A program made the translations under genes and the position numbers. From an uncultured Pelagibacteraceae bacterium (GTDB lineage Bacteria; Pseudomonadota; Alphaproteobacteria; Pelagibacterales; Pelagibacteraceae), in assembly GCA_902599335.1 (NCBI GenBank), contig CACKFA010000002.1:124001-188000 (forward strand): DNA of 64,000 nt, given 5' to 3'. The notes beneath the pieces were generated by a model. The model saw only the letters and a list, made by a program, of their open reading frames with translations. It had not been told where the DNA came from and did not search any database. Below, piece after piece: positions 17,626-26,667 of this stretch (position 1 is its first letter; each line of letters begins with the position of its first letter).

Positions 17626-18534
17626 TTATTTAAATAATAAAACTAAAACTGCAAGAACGATAAGTGCAATTATTGAAGATATTAGAATATACAACCTATG
17701 AATGTTTCTTCCTCTTAAGTTAAAATAATGTCGTGCTACTCCAGTAATGACTGCTAATGCACATAATATTAACCAATTATATTGATGATAAACTAAGAAA
17801 CTTGAGTGTCCAGAAAGCATTATAAACAATACTAAAAAAGTGGAATAATTATTATGAATTGATCTCTGTTTAGCTGCTAGAGATAAACTCATATCAAATT
17901 TTTCACCTCTTTCACTACTACTGATTATGTTCATTTGATTGGGTATAATTACTGTAAAAACATTACCAAACATATTGGTTCCTATAATTAGTCCAACACT
18001 TAAAATTGCAAATTTTGGTCCAAACAATTTTGTTAAACCAAAGGAAACGGCTGCTAATAAAATAATTGCTGTAGATATAAATAGAACATTATTTTCAATC
18101 AATTTAGATTTACACAATAGATCATATATGAACCAAAAAATAATTAATGATAAAAGCGAAATAATAATAGCATAACTAGGTGGCATTAACAGGACACGTT
18201 TATCAACCATTAATACACCAGCGTTATAATAATAAATTACGACTAATAGCAACATTCCTGTTACAAAAGTTAGGTAACTTTGCCATTTGAAAATTACTAA
18301 TCTATTTAAATATTCCTGTGGAGGTGAGGTTTTTAACCTTGAAAGTTTATAAAAAAAACCAGAATGCATCAGATATCCCTCTCCATCTACATCATCACTA
18401 GTTATATTTTTATTTAAATTATTATCTAAGTAATTAAATAAAAAACTGTTACCTACCCATAATATTGCAAACACTACATGGCCCCATCTTAAAATAACCT
18501 CTAACCATTTAATTGTATACGGTAAGAATTCCAT
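17626..18534 (-). CDS. puuD: urate hydroxylase PuuD, membrane domain only
   Basis: 302 residues with about eight membrane helices. The N-terminus (ILRWGHVVFAILWVGNSFLFNYLDN) and the HSGFFYKLSRLKTSP segment match the membrane part of PuuD (urate oxidase N-terminal family), which turns urate into 5-hydroxyisourate while passing electrons to the respiratory chain. Known PuuD proteins are about 400 residues or more and carry a C-terminal cytochrome c domain. Here the protein stops after the membrane part; a separate cytochrome gene lies at 26001. Its start shares one base with the guaD stop, placing it firmly in the xanthine-dehydrogenase operon. Confidence 0.88.
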   Translation of the reverse strand: MEFLPYTIKWLEVILRWGHVVFAILWVGNSFLFNYLDNNLNKNITSDDVDGEGYLMHSGFFYKLSRLKTSPPQEYLNRLVIFKWQSYLTFVTGMLLLVVIYYYNAGVLMVDKRVLLMPPSYAIIISLLSLIIFWFIYDLLCKSKLIENNVLFISTAIILLAAVSFGLTKLFGPKFAILSVGLIIGTNMFGNVFTVIIPNQMNIISSSERGEKFDMSLSLAAKQRSIHNNYSTFLVLFIMLSGHSSFLVYHQYNWLILCALAVITGVARHYFNLRGRNIHRLYILISSIIALIVLAVLVLLFK

Positions 18535-19004
18535 CAGTATTTTATTTTATCTACTTTTTTATCCCAGATTTCAAACGCTTTTAAAGCTTCTTCTCTAAGC
18601 ATTTGCACCATTTTAATTTTTCTATCGTCAATTTTTTTTGGGATTTCTGTATAAATAAAAGAGTCGTCAAAATCTATATTTTTTGCATCATCTCTAGTAT
18701 TTGCATAATATATTTTATCTAATCTTGACCAATAAATTGCTGAAAGACACATAGGGCAAGGTTCACAAGATGTATAAATCTCACATCCAGAAAGATCAAA
18801 AGTATTTAAATTTTTACAGGCTTCTCGAATTGCTACTATTTCTCCGTGAGCAGTTGGATCATTTGTGGAAGTAACTTTGTTAGAGCCCTCTGCAATAATC
18901 TTATGATCCTTAACTATAACACTTCCGAAGGGACCACCTGTAGTGTTCGCACTTTTTATTGAAAGTTCAATGGCTTTTGCCATAAATTTTTTTTTATCTT
19001 CCAT
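18534..19004 (-). CDS. guaD: guanine deaminase, cytidine-deaminase fold
   Basis: 156 residues, the same length as Bacillus-type GuaD. It has TAHGE with the zinc His and catalytic Glu, SCEPCPMCLSAIYW with the two zinc Cys, and the C-terminal FDDSFIYTEI segment shared with Bacillus guanine deaminase, whose C-terminus swaps between subunits to close the active site. It converts guanine to xanthine, feeding xanthine dehydrogenase, whose large-subunit gene overlaps this gene by 11 bases. tRNA adenosine deaminase is the main alternative but lacks the FDDSFIY tail. Confidence 0.88.
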   Translation of the reverse strand: MEDKKKFMAKAIELSIKSANTTGGPFGSVIVKDHKIIAEGSNKVTSTNDPTAHGEIVAIREACKNLNTFDLSGCEIYTSCEPCPMCLSAIYWSRLDKIYYANTRDDAKNIDFDDSFIYTEIPKKIDDRKIKMVQMLREEALKAFEIWDKKVDKIKY

Positions 19005-21291
19005 TTTTAATTTTTTTAATACTCATTAAAATTCTTTCAGGTGTTGCTGGCGCATTAAGTTCTGGTGCAAGCTGATAATTTCCAACTGAAGCAACTGCAT
19101 CTTTAATTGCATAAAAAACGCTCATAGCTAACATTAGAGGAGGTTCGCCTGTTGTCTTTGCTTTATTAACAACTTTTTCTTTATTTATTCCATCTTTAAA
19201 AATTTCTACATTAAATTTTTTTGGAATATCACTTACAGCAGGAATTTTATAAGTTGATGGAGAGAAAGTTGTGATCTGACCATTTGATTTCCAATTTAGT
19301 TCTTCAATAGTTAACCAACCTTGTCCTTGAACAAAACCCCCTTCGATCTGACCTAATTCAAGTGCAGGATTTATTGGTTTCCCTGCATCATGCAAAATAT
19401 CAACTCTTTCTAGGATATTTTCACCTGTCAGTGTATCTATAGTTACTTCTGAAACAGCTGCACCATAACAAAAATAATAAAATGGTCTTCCTCTAAATTT
19501 TTTTTTATCAAAGTTTATTTTTGGCGTTGAATAAAAACCTGAAGATGAAAGAGAAATTCTATTTAAATATGCTTCTTGAATAATACTTTTAAATTCAAAT
19601 TGTCTGTTTCCAAATATTATGTATTGATCCTTATATATTGCTTCTTGATTGTAGATCTTATATTTTTTTTTAATAAATTTTTCTAAATTTAATTTAATTT
19701 TTGCTACTGCATTTAATGCTGCAGCACCATTAAGATCTGTGGTTGAAGATGCAGCGCTAGCTGAAGTATTTGGAACCTTAGCTGTATTTGTTGATGAAAT
19801 ATGTACTAAATTATATGGTAATCCCAAAGAATTGGCCACTAGTTGAGCTATTTTTGTATGAGTCCCTTGACCCATTTCTATACCACCATGGTTCAAGTAC
19901 ACACTTCCATCTGTATAAATATGCACTAAAGCACCAGCTTGATTTAAATGAATTGTTGTAAATGAAATCCCAAATTTTACTGGTGTAATAGCTATACCCT
20001 TCTTTTTAAATTTATTTTTTTCATTGAATTTTTTTATCTCTGAATATCTTTTCTTATAATTAGATTTATTTTCTAAATTTTTAAATATTTCATTAATCAC
20101 ATTGTCTTCAATAGTCATTCCATAGTGAGTTATATTTTTTTTATCTTTTTGATAAAAATTTTTCTTTCGAACTTGAATAGGATCTATTTTTAAATACCTT
20201 GAAATATTATCAATAACATTTTCTATAGCCATCATTCCTTGATTTCCACCAAAGCCTCTAAATGCAGTTGAAGTTGGAATATTTGTCTTGCATAAATTAT
20301 TTGTTACCTCGATATCTGATATGTAATACGCATTGTCTATATGAAGAAGAGCTCTTTCATTTATTGCTGCTGATAAATCAGGCGACATTCCACAATTTGA
20401 TGATAAGTTAATTTTTAATCCTTCAATAATTCCTTCATCATTAAATCCAACTTCGTATTCAGATAAAAATTCATGCCTTTTACCAGTCAAAATTATATCA
20501 TCATCTCTATCTAGTCTTAATTTCACAGGCTGACCTGTTTTTTTTGCCAACAACGCACAAATACATGCAGTCATAAAATTTGTCTCTTTCCCTCCAAATC
20601 CACCTCCAATTCTTCTTACTTCAACATTTATAGAATTACTTTTTTGATTAAACATTTTTGCAATTAATTGTTGTGTCTCAGAAGGATGTTGTGTTGAACT
20701 GTAAACTAAAAAATTATCATCTTCTTTAGGTATAACAAACGCTGCCTGACCCTCTAAATAAAAGTGTTCTTGACTTCCGGTTGTAAAGTTTCCTTTCAAA
20801 TTATATTTCGAATTTTTAATTTTCTTAGAAGGGTTACCTTTTTTAATTTTTCTAGGCTTAAATAAAAACTGTTTTTTATTTAAAGCATCTTTTATTGTGA
20901 TAACTGGTTTTAAATCTTTATAAGTGATTTTTGCCTTTAATACTGCTTTTCTTGCAAGTTCAATAGTTGTGGCAGCTACAGCGAACAAAGGTTGACCAAA
21001 AAACTCAACTTTTTTATCTGGAAATATTGGATCACCATCAAAAACAGGGCCTACATCGTTCCTTCCTGAGATATCACTTTGAGTGACTACTGATATCACC
21101 CCTTCACTTTTTTTTACATCGCTTAAGTCTATTTTTTTGATTATTGCATGAGCTTTTTTACTTAAACCAATAGCACCATAAATTGTATTTTTTGGTTCAT
21201 TAATGTCGTCAGTGTATTCAGCGTATCCACTTACATGCTTATAAGCACTATCATGTGGTCTTACATCATTAATATAGTTCTCTTTGCTCAT
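18994..21291 (-). CDS. xdhB: xanthine dehydrogenase, molybdopterin-binding subunit
   Basis: 765 residues, the usual size of the large subunit of bacterial two-subunit xanthine dehydrogenases. Visible motifs are STQHPSETQQL and RRIGGGFGGKE (molybdopterin contacts), GTHTKIAQLVA, NTSASAASSTTDLNGAA and, near the end, KTTGEPPLML with the catalytic Glu of the xanthine oxidase family. It oxidises hypoxanthine and xanthine to urate. It starts directly after the stop of the small subunit gene and overlaps guaD. An XdhC-type cofactor-sulfuration protein is not in this window and must lie elsewhere. Confidence 0.93.
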   Translation of the reverse strand: MSKENYINDVRPHDSAYKHVSGYAEYTDDINEPKNTIYGAIGLSKKAHAIIKKIDLSDVKKSEGVISVVTQSDISGRNDVGPVFDGDPIFPDKKVEFFGQPLFAVAATTIELARKAVLKAKITYKDLKPVITIKDALNKKQFLFKPRKIKKGNPSKKIKNSKYNLKGNFTTGSQEHFYLEGQAAFVIPKEDDNFLVYSSTQHPSETQQLIAKMFNQKSNSINVEVRRIGGGFGGKETNFMTACICALLAKKTGQPVKLRLDRDDDIILTGKRHEFLSEYEVGFNDEGIIEGLKINLSSNCGMSPDLSAAINERALLHIDNAYYISDIEVTNNLCKTNIPTSTAFRGFGGNQGMMAIENVIDNISRYLKIDPIQVRKKNFYQKDKKNITHYGMTIEDNVINEIFKNLENKSNYKKRYSEIKKFNEKNKFKKKGIAITPVKFGISFTTIHLNQAGALVHIYTDGSVYLNHGGIEMGQGTHTKIAQLVANSLGLPYNLVHISSTNTAKVPNTSASAASSTTDLNGAAALNAVAKIKLNLEKFIKKKYKIYNQEAIYKDQYIIFGNRQFEFKSIIQEAYLNRISLSSSGFYSTPKINFDKKKFRGRPFYYFCYGAAVSEVTIDTLTGENILERVDILHDAGKPINPALELGQIEGGFVQGQGWLTIEELNWKSNGQITTFSPSTYKIPAVSDIPKKFNVEIFKDGINKEKVVNKAKTTGEPPLMLAMSVFYAIKDAVASVGNYQLAPELNAPATPERILMSIKKIKNGR

Positions 21292-22728
21292 TTAATTAAC
21301 TCTTGTTAGCTTATTAGAATCTATTTCTACGAAACATTTCATCAATAAATTTTTTGCTATCTCTAGTCTATATTCTTTACTTGCTCTCATATCCCCTATA
21401 GGACTTAGGTCTTTATCAAGATAATTTTTGGCTTTATTAAAAGTACTTAAATTAAGAGGTTTATTCTTAAGAATTTTCTCACAGGCTTTAGCTCTTTTTG
21501 GTACAGCTGCCATACCTCCAAAAGCAATAAAAACCTCTTTAATTTTATTTTTATCAATTTCAAAATTAAAAGATCCACAAACAGATGAAATATCATCATC
21601 AAATCTTTTTGATATTTTAAATGCTTTAAAAATATTTTTCTTAAATAATGGTATTTTTATTGAGTGGATAAATTCATTCTTTTTTAATTTAGTTTTTCTA
21701 TAATCAAGGAAAAAATTGTTTATAGGAATAACTTTTCTTTGATTGAAGCTTTCAATTAAAATTTCTGCATTTAAAGATAACAAAATTGGTAATGTATCAC
21801 CTATCGGAGATGCTGTTGCAATGTTACCACCTATAGTTCCTACATTTCGAATTTGAACAGAACCATATCTTTTAAGAACTAAATAAAAATCTGGATAATG
21901 TTTTTTAATTTCTTTTTCAAATTTTATTAAAGGTGTAGAGGCGCCAACCTCAAGGTAATTTTTATTTACTTTTATAAAGTCTAATTCTTTTATTTCTTTT
22001 AAATCAATTATAAAAGGAATTTCTTTTCTTTCTTTTGTAACTTTTAAAGATAAGTCTGTTCCACCTGCAAGAAAACTAAAATTAGAGTATTTTTTAATTA
22101 TATTTTTTAAATCCTTAATATTCTTTGGTGAAAAATAAATTTTATCATCTTTTTTAATATAAATATTTTTTGGTTTAATTTTTTTTAATAATTGAATAAC
22201 TTTATTATTATTTTCACTAAATTGATCATTCCTGTTTTTCTTGTCTAAACTTTTTGCAGCATCTATTATAGGTCTATATCCAGTGCAACGACATAAATTA
22301 CCTGATATAGAATCTGTTATTAATTCATTATTAAGATTTTTGTTATTTTTAAACAGTGAAAATAAAGCCATAACAAATCCTGGTGTACAGAAACCGCATT
22401 GGGAACCATGAAATTTTACCATCGCATCTTGTACAGGGTGAAGTTTGCCATCTTTGGAAACCAAATCTTCTACAATTAAAAGTTGTTTACCATTTAATGA
22501 TGGAACAAATGAAATACAGGAATTAATTGCTTTATATATGATCTTATTATCGACTAATTCACCTAAAACAATTGTACACGCGCCACAACCACCCTCTGAA
22601 CATCCTTCTTTGGTTCCAGTCTTTTTTAATTCGGTTCTAATATAATTAAGTATGGTTTGATTTGGATCAGGATTATTGATTACTATAAGTTTATCATTTA
22701 ATAAAAATTTAACAGAGCTCGATATCAC
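21292..22728 (-). CDS. xdhA: xanthine dehydrogenase, FeS/FAD subunit
   Basis: 478 residues combining an N-terminal plant-type 2Fe-2S domain (Cys43, Cys48, Cys51, Cys71), a second helical 2Fe-2S domain (Cys111, Cys114, Cys146, Cys148 in CGFC and NLCRC) and a C-terminal FAD domain from about residue 190 with SFLAGGTDL and GGNIATASPIGD. This matches XdhA, which carries electrons from the molybdenum centre to NAD+. It directly abuts uraH upstream and xdhB downstream, with no spacer, so all three are surely one transcript. Confidence 0.93.
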   Translation of the reverse strand: MISSSVKFLLNDKLIVINNPDPNQTILNYIRTELKKTGTKEGCSEGGCGACTIVLGELVDNKIIYKAINSCISFVPSLNGKQLLIVEDLVSKDGKLHPVQDAMVKFHGSQCGFCTPGFVMALFSLFKNNKNLNNELITDSISGNLCRCTGYRPIIDAAKSLDKKNRNDQFSENNNKVIQLLKKIKPKNIYIKKDDKIYFSPKNIKDLKNIIKKYSNFSFLAGGTDLSLKVTKERKEIPFIIDLKEIKELDFIKVNKNYLEVGASTPLIKFEKEIKKHYPDFYLVLKRYGSVQIRNVGTIGGNIATASPIGDTLPILLSLNAEILIESFNQRKVIPINNFFLDYRKTKLKKNEFIHSIKIPLFKKNIFKAFKISKRFDDDISSVCGSFNFEIDKNKIKEVFIAFGGMAAVPKRAKACEKILKNKPLNLSTFNKAKNYLDKDLSPIGDMRASKEYRLEIAKNLLMKCFVEIDSNKLTRVN

Positions 22729-23079
22729 TTAACTACCTCTATAAGTAGAATAACTCCAAGGTGAAACAAGTAAAGGAACATGATAATGCTGTGAGGGATC
22801 TGAAATACCAAATCTGATAATAACATCATCCAGGAATGGAACATCGCTAGCTGCAGATATATTTTTAAAATAATCACCAATATGAAAAACTAATTCATAT
22901 TTACCCTTAATAAAAATATCTCCCTCAGCTAATGGTGAATTAGCTCTACCATCGTCATTGAGTTTTGTTGACGTTAATTTTTTTCGTTCTGAATTATTAA
23001 TATAAAACAACTCAACTAGGATACCTTTGCCAGGTTTACCAGAATACACATCCAAAACATGAGTTGTGAGCTTTGTCAT
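22729..23079 (-). CDS. uraH: 5-hydroxyisourate hydrolase (transthyretin-like)
   Basis: 116 residues. It begins with TTHVLDVYSGKPGKGI and ends with the family's diagnostic YRGS tetrapeptide; HYHVPLLVSPWSYSTYRGS includes the conserved His and Arg residues of the active site (quoted in part: HYHVPLL). It hydrolyses 5-hydroxyisourate, the product of PuuD, to OHCU. It is the first gene of the long minus-strand purine unit; 48 bases separate its start from the divergent uraD, so the two units probably share a control region. Confidence 0.93.
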   Translation of the reverse strand: MTKLTTHVLDVYSGKPGKGILVELFYINNSERKKLTSTKLNDDGRANSPLAEGDIFIKGKYELVFHIGDYFKNISAASDVPFLDDVIIRFGISDPSQHYHVPLLVSPWSYSTYRGS

Positions 23080-23127
23080 AAAATTATAATATCATTTAGT
23101 TTTAAACTTAAATTATTTTAAAGTTAT

Positions 23128-23625
23128 ATGAGAACAATAGATAACATTAACGATCTTAACAAGTCTGATTTTTTGTCTTTATTTGGTAATGTTTTTGAAA
23201 AAACTGAGTCAGTTGCAGTGGAAGCATTTGAGTCAAAACCATTTAAAAACTTCGAAGATATTATGTTTAAAATGCTTGATATTTATGAAAATTACGAAAA
23301 GAATAAAATTTTAGAGATTTTAAATGCTCATCCTGAGCTTGCTGTAGCAAAAAAAATGACCTCCGAATCTATATCAGAACAAGCTTCTGCAAAATTAAAT
23401 CAATGTTCTAATGATGAATATGAAGAATTTAAAAAATTAAATTCAGAATATAAAAAAAAGTTTAATTTTCCTTTTATAATTGCCGTAAAAGGTAAAGATA
23501 AAAATGAAATTTTGAATAATTTTAGACAAAGAATACAAAGTGATGTAGAAAGTGAATTCCTTGAAGCAAAAAAACAAGTAAAAAAAATCGCAACCTTTCG
23601 TTTGAATGAAATAAATAAAAAATGA
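23128..23625 (+). CDS. uraD: OHCU decarboxylase
   Basis: 165 residues. The catalytic His68 lies in the signature NAHPELA, followed by the QASAKLNQ and FPFIIAVKGK segments typical of the family. It decarboxylates OHCU stereospecifically to (S)-allantoin, the step after UraH. It opens the plus-strand unit uraD-alc-allA-puuE, in which each gene overlaps the next by 4 bases (ATGA), a sign of tight translational coupling. Confidence 0.92.
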   Translation: MRTIDNINDLNKSDFLSLFGNVFEKTESVAVEAFESKPFKNFEDIMFKMLDIYENYEKNKILEILNAHPELAVAKKMTSESISEQASAKLNQCSNDEYEEFKKLNSEYKKKFNFPFIIAVKGKDKNEILNNFRQRIQSDVESEFLEAKKQVKKIATFRLNEINKK

Positions 23626-24608
23626 AAAAATTTATAAGTGCAAAAATGATTAACTTAGCGGATCCAAGAATTGGATCTAAAGTTATATTTAAGACTGACG
23701 ATTTTTTTGCAGCTGCTCATAGAATATTAAACATCAAAACTCCAGTTTTTAAAGACGGACTATTTGACAAACATGGTAAATGGATGGATGGATGGGAAAC
23801 AAGGAGAAGAAGATCAAAAGGTTTTGATTATTTAATTTTAAAACTTGGTAAACCTGGTAAAATATTTGATATAGACATTGACACGACACACTTCAATGGA
23901 AACCAACCCACACATGCTTCTTTAGAGGGTTGCTTAAGTAAAACAAAGCCTAATAATAAGACAAAATGGATTTCCTTACTGAGCAAAAAAAAACTTGGGC
24001 CAAGCCGAAACCATAGCTTCAAATCAAACAACAAATCTGTTTTTAATTATATAAGACTAAACATTTTTCCAGATGGTGGAGTTGCAAGACTAAGGCTTTA
24101 TGGAAAAATTGAAATGGAGAAAAACTTTTTAAATAACAAAACTATTAACCTTACATCTGTTTTAAATGGCGCTTCAATTATTGGTTGTAATAATGAACAT
24201 TTCGGCAGAGCTGAAAATATCATAGCACCTGGTGAAGGAAAAAATATGGGAGATGGTTGGGAAACAAGAAGAAGTAGAGGAAAAAACTTTGATTGGCTTA
24301 TAATAAAATTTGGAAAACCAGGATTAATAAAAAAGCTAGAGATAGATACCCATCATTTTAAAGGAAACTATCCCGATAGTTGTTCAATTCAAACTGCAAG
24401 CATTTCAAAAGATCTTTCCAATAAATCAATTGTCAACAATTCAAAAAATTGGAAGTTTATTTTAAATAAGTCAAAACTGTCTGCTCACAAGAAACATATT
24501 TTTAAAAAATTTTTAATTAAGAGAAGTAAAGAAAATTATCTTAGAATTAATATCTATCCAGACGGTGGAATTTCAAGAATAAGGGCATTCGGAAATTTTG
24601 TGAAATGA
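23622..24608 (+). CDS. alc: allantoicase
   Basis: 328 residues built of two homologous halves, as usual for allantoicase. Each half has a near-identical DGWETRRxRxKxFDW/Y segment (near residues 51 and 208) and a FPDGGVARLRLYG or YPDGGISRIRAFG end. It cleaves allantoate to ureidoglycolate and urea. It stands between uraD and allA with 4-base overlaps on both sides. The choice of allantoicase rather than allantoate amidohydrolase means that nitrogen leaves as urea, not ammonia, at this step. Confidence 0.92.
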   Translation: MKKFISAKMINLADPRIGSKVIFKTDDFFAAAHRILNIKTPVFKDGLFDKHGKWMDGWETRRRRSKGFDYLILKLGKPGKIFDIDIDTTHFNGNQPTHASLEGCLSKTKPNNKTKWISLLSKKKLGPSRNHSFKSNNKSVFNYIRLNIFPDGGVARLRLYGKIEMEKNFLNNKTINLTSVLNGASIIGCNNEHFGRAENIIAPGEGKNMGDGWETRRSRGKNFDWLIIKFGKPGLIKKLEIDTHHFKGNYPDSCSIQTASISKDLSNKSIVNNSKNWKFILNKSKLSAHKKHIFKKFLIKRSKENYLRINIYPDGGISRIRAFGNFVK

Positions 24609-25096
24609 AAATAATAAAAGCAAAAAAAATTACTAAAAAAAATTTTTCTAAATTTGGTCAATTAATAAATACGTCAAAAAAAAATCCTATAAATATTAAT
24701 GATGGGTATGCAAAAAGATTTGATAATTTGATAAACCTAGATGCATCTAAAAACAAAGGGAAAGCAATTCTTAGTATTTTTAAAGCAAAAAAAAGAAAGT
24801 TTCCTATGAAAATTGATATGATGGAAAAACATCCTTTAGGAAGCCAAGCCTTTATACCAATGGAAGATACAAAATTTTTAGTATTTGTAGCACCAAAAGG
24901 AGATAAACCAGATGTAAATAAAATCCAATCCTTTTTAGTACCAAAACAAACTGGGGTTAATTACAATGCTGGTATTTGGCACTTTCCGTTGATTTCTATG
25001 AAAGATATGAATTTTCTAATTGTTGATAGAAAAGGAAAAGGAAACAATCTTGTTATTTATAAATTTAAAAAAGATAAAATTATTTTAAAGAAATGA
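24605..25096 (+). CDS. allA: ureidoglycolate lyase
   Basis: 163 residues, normal for AllA. Motifs MEKHPLGSQAFIPM and the NYNAGIWHFPL cupin strand are typical: the latter holds the conserved His of the active site. It splits ureidoglycolate into glyoxylate and urea, the last step of the ureide route. It overlaps alc and puuE by 4 bases each. Glyoxylate can enter malate synthase or transamination reactions; the fate of urea is not shown, as no urease lies in the window. Confidence 0.9.
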   Translation: MKIIKAKKITKKNFSKFGQLINTSKKNPININDGYAKRFDNLINLDASKNKGKAILSIFKAKKRKFPMKIDMMEKHPLGSQAFIPMEDTKFLVFVAPKGDKPDVNKIQSFLVPKQTGVNYNAGIWHFPLISMKDMNFLIVDRKGKGNNLVIYKFKKDKIILKK

Positions 25097-25992
25097 AAAA
25101 AAAATATCCAAGAGATTTAGTGGGATATGGTTCCAAACAAGTTAAGGTAAGGTGGCCTGGTAATGCAAAGTTAGCTTTACAATTTGTACTAAATTATGAA
25201 GAAGGAGCAGAGAATTGTACTCTCCACGGTGACAAAACTTCAGAAGTATTTTTATCAGAAATTATAGGAGCAAAAGCAATTAAAGGTCGACACTTAAATA
25301 TGGAGTCAATTTATGAATATGGATCAAGAAGAGGATTTTGGAGAATTCACGACCTCTTTAACAAAAAAAAAATTCCACTTACTATTTTTGGAGTTGGTAT
25401 GGCATTGGAGAGAAATAAAGAAGTTTGTTCTGCTATAAAAAAAGCAAAGTATGAAGTTGCTTGTCATGGGTGGAGATGGATTGATTATCAAAATGTATCA
25501 AAGAAAAAAGAAAAGAATGATATGAAACTTGCAGTCAAATCTATAAAAAAGATTTTTGGCTATCAACCTGCTGGTTGGTACACTGGTAGGTGTAGCACAA
25601 ATACTTTAGATTTAGTAATCGAAAATGGTGATTTTTTATACTGTAGCGACACATATAGTGATGATCTTCCTTATTGGATAAAACAAGGTAGTAAAAAACA
25701 ACTCATGGTTCCTTATACACTCGATAACAATGATATGAGATTTGCAACTAATCAAGGATTTAATTCGGGTGAACAATTTTATAATTATTTAAAAGATAGT
25801 TTCGATGCCCTTTATGAGGAAGGAAAAACTTCACCAAAGATGATGTCGGTTGGCTTACATTGTAGATTAATTGGAAGACCTGGTAGAATACAGTCTCTTA
25901 AAAAATTTTTAAATTACATTACAAAATTTAAAGATATTTGGATCTGCAAAAGAGTAGACATAGCTAAACATTGGATAAAAAATTATAGTTAA
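25093..25992 (+). CDS. puuE: allantoinase, polysaccharide-deacetylase fold (PuuE)
   Basis: 299 residues. The N-terminus PRDLVGYG and RWPGNAKLALQFVLNYEEGAE, followed by VACHGWRWIDY and GWYTGRCSTNT, are diagnostic for PuuE, a cofactor-independent allantoinase unrelated to the metal-dependent amidohydrolase type. It opens the hydantoin ring of allantoin to give allantoate, so it works before Alc although its gene is last. It ends the unit; the cytochrome gene converges on it after 8 bases. Confidence 0.93.
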   Translation: MKKKYPRDLVGYGSKQVKVRWPGNAKLALQFVLNYEEGAENCTLHGDKTSEVFLSEIIGAKAIKGRHLNMESIYEYGSRRGFWRIHDLFNKKKIPLTIFGVGMALERNKEVCSAIKKAKYEVACHGWRWIDYQNVSKKKEKNDMKLAVKSIKKIFGYQPAGWYTGRCSTNTLDLVIENGDFLYCSDTYSDDLPYWIKQGSKKQLMVPYTLDNNDMRFATNQGFNSGEQFYNYLKDSFDALYEEGKTSPKMMSVGLHCRLIGRPGRIQSLKKFLNYITKFKDIWICKRVDIAKHWIKNYS

Positions 25993-26000
25993 AATTTTTA

Positions 26001-26324
26001 TTATCGTTCCGCAGCTATAGAAGTATAATGAGCAACTGCTTCTATTTCATCATCAGTTAGTATACCCTCCATCGCAGGCATTACTCCTATACCGTTTCTA
26101 ACTGCCATTATAATTCTTTGAATATCAGGTCTGATTTCATTTAAATTTGGACCAACCATTGAGTTTGATCCAGCATCCGAGAGCATATGGCACGCTGCAC
26201 AATTTCCAGCTCCTAGAAAAACTTCTTTTCCCTTACTAAATAATTCATCAGCATTAGCTTGTATAATTGATACAAATATTAAAAAAAACAAGTTGCAACA
26301 GAAATTTAAAAATAATTTTTTCAC
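26001..26324 (-). CDS. small periplasmic c-type cytochrome, candidate partner of PuuD
   Basis: 107 residues with a signal peptide (about residues 1-25, ending QANA), one haem-binding CAACH at 42-46 and a likely axial Met in GVMPAMEG near 82-85. The size matches the cytochrome c domain fused to PuuD in other proteobacteria, which is missing from the 302-residue PuuD here. It sits at the far edge of the purine island on the same strand as puuD but 7.5 kb away. Electron transfer from urate oxidation is the simplest role; a general respiratory cytochrome is the alternative. Confidence 0.85.
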   Translation of the reverse strand: MKKLFLNFCCNLFFLIFVSIIQANADELFSKGKEVFLGAGNCAACHMLSDAGSNSMVGPNLNEIRPDIQRIIMAVRNGIGVMPAMEGILTDDEIEAVAHYTSIAAER

Positions 26325-26367
26325 TTAAATTTGGTATCATAATTAAAAAAATTTAAAAAGGAGAATT

Positions 26368-26655
26368 ATGAAAGCTTATTGGGTTGCAAATTACACTGAA
26401 ATAAAGGATGACGAAAGACTTAAAAAATATGCTGTTAAAGCAAAAGAAGCGGTTGAAAAATATTCTGGAAGAATATTGGCAAGAAGTGCAAATAATATAA
26501 CTTTAGATGGTAGGGAAATGGTCAGAGTGGCTCTTGCAGAATTTCCAGATATAGAAGCTGCAAAAAATTGTTACAATTCTGAAGAGTATGTTGAGGCTAG
26601 GAAACATCTAGAAAACAATGCTACAAGAGAACATATAATTTTTGAGGGAATGTGA
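26368..26655 (+). CDS. DUF1330-family protein
   Basis: 95 residues with the ferredoxin-like dimeric alpha/beta barrel pattern of DUF1330 (MKAYWVANYTEIKD, RFLxRG-like ILARSANN, EFPDIEAAKNCYNSEEY). The family has no fixed function; members resemble small monooxygenase-like folds. The start is backed by AAGGAGAATT six bases upstream. It is divergent from the cytochrome gene by 43 bases. No link to purine use can be proven. Confidence 0.85.
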   Translation: MKAYWVANYTEIKDDERLKKYAVKAKEAVEKYSGRILARSANNITLDGREMVRVALAEFPDIEAAKNCYNSEEYVEARKHLENNATREHIIFEGM

Positions 26656-26667
26656 GATAATAAAGAT

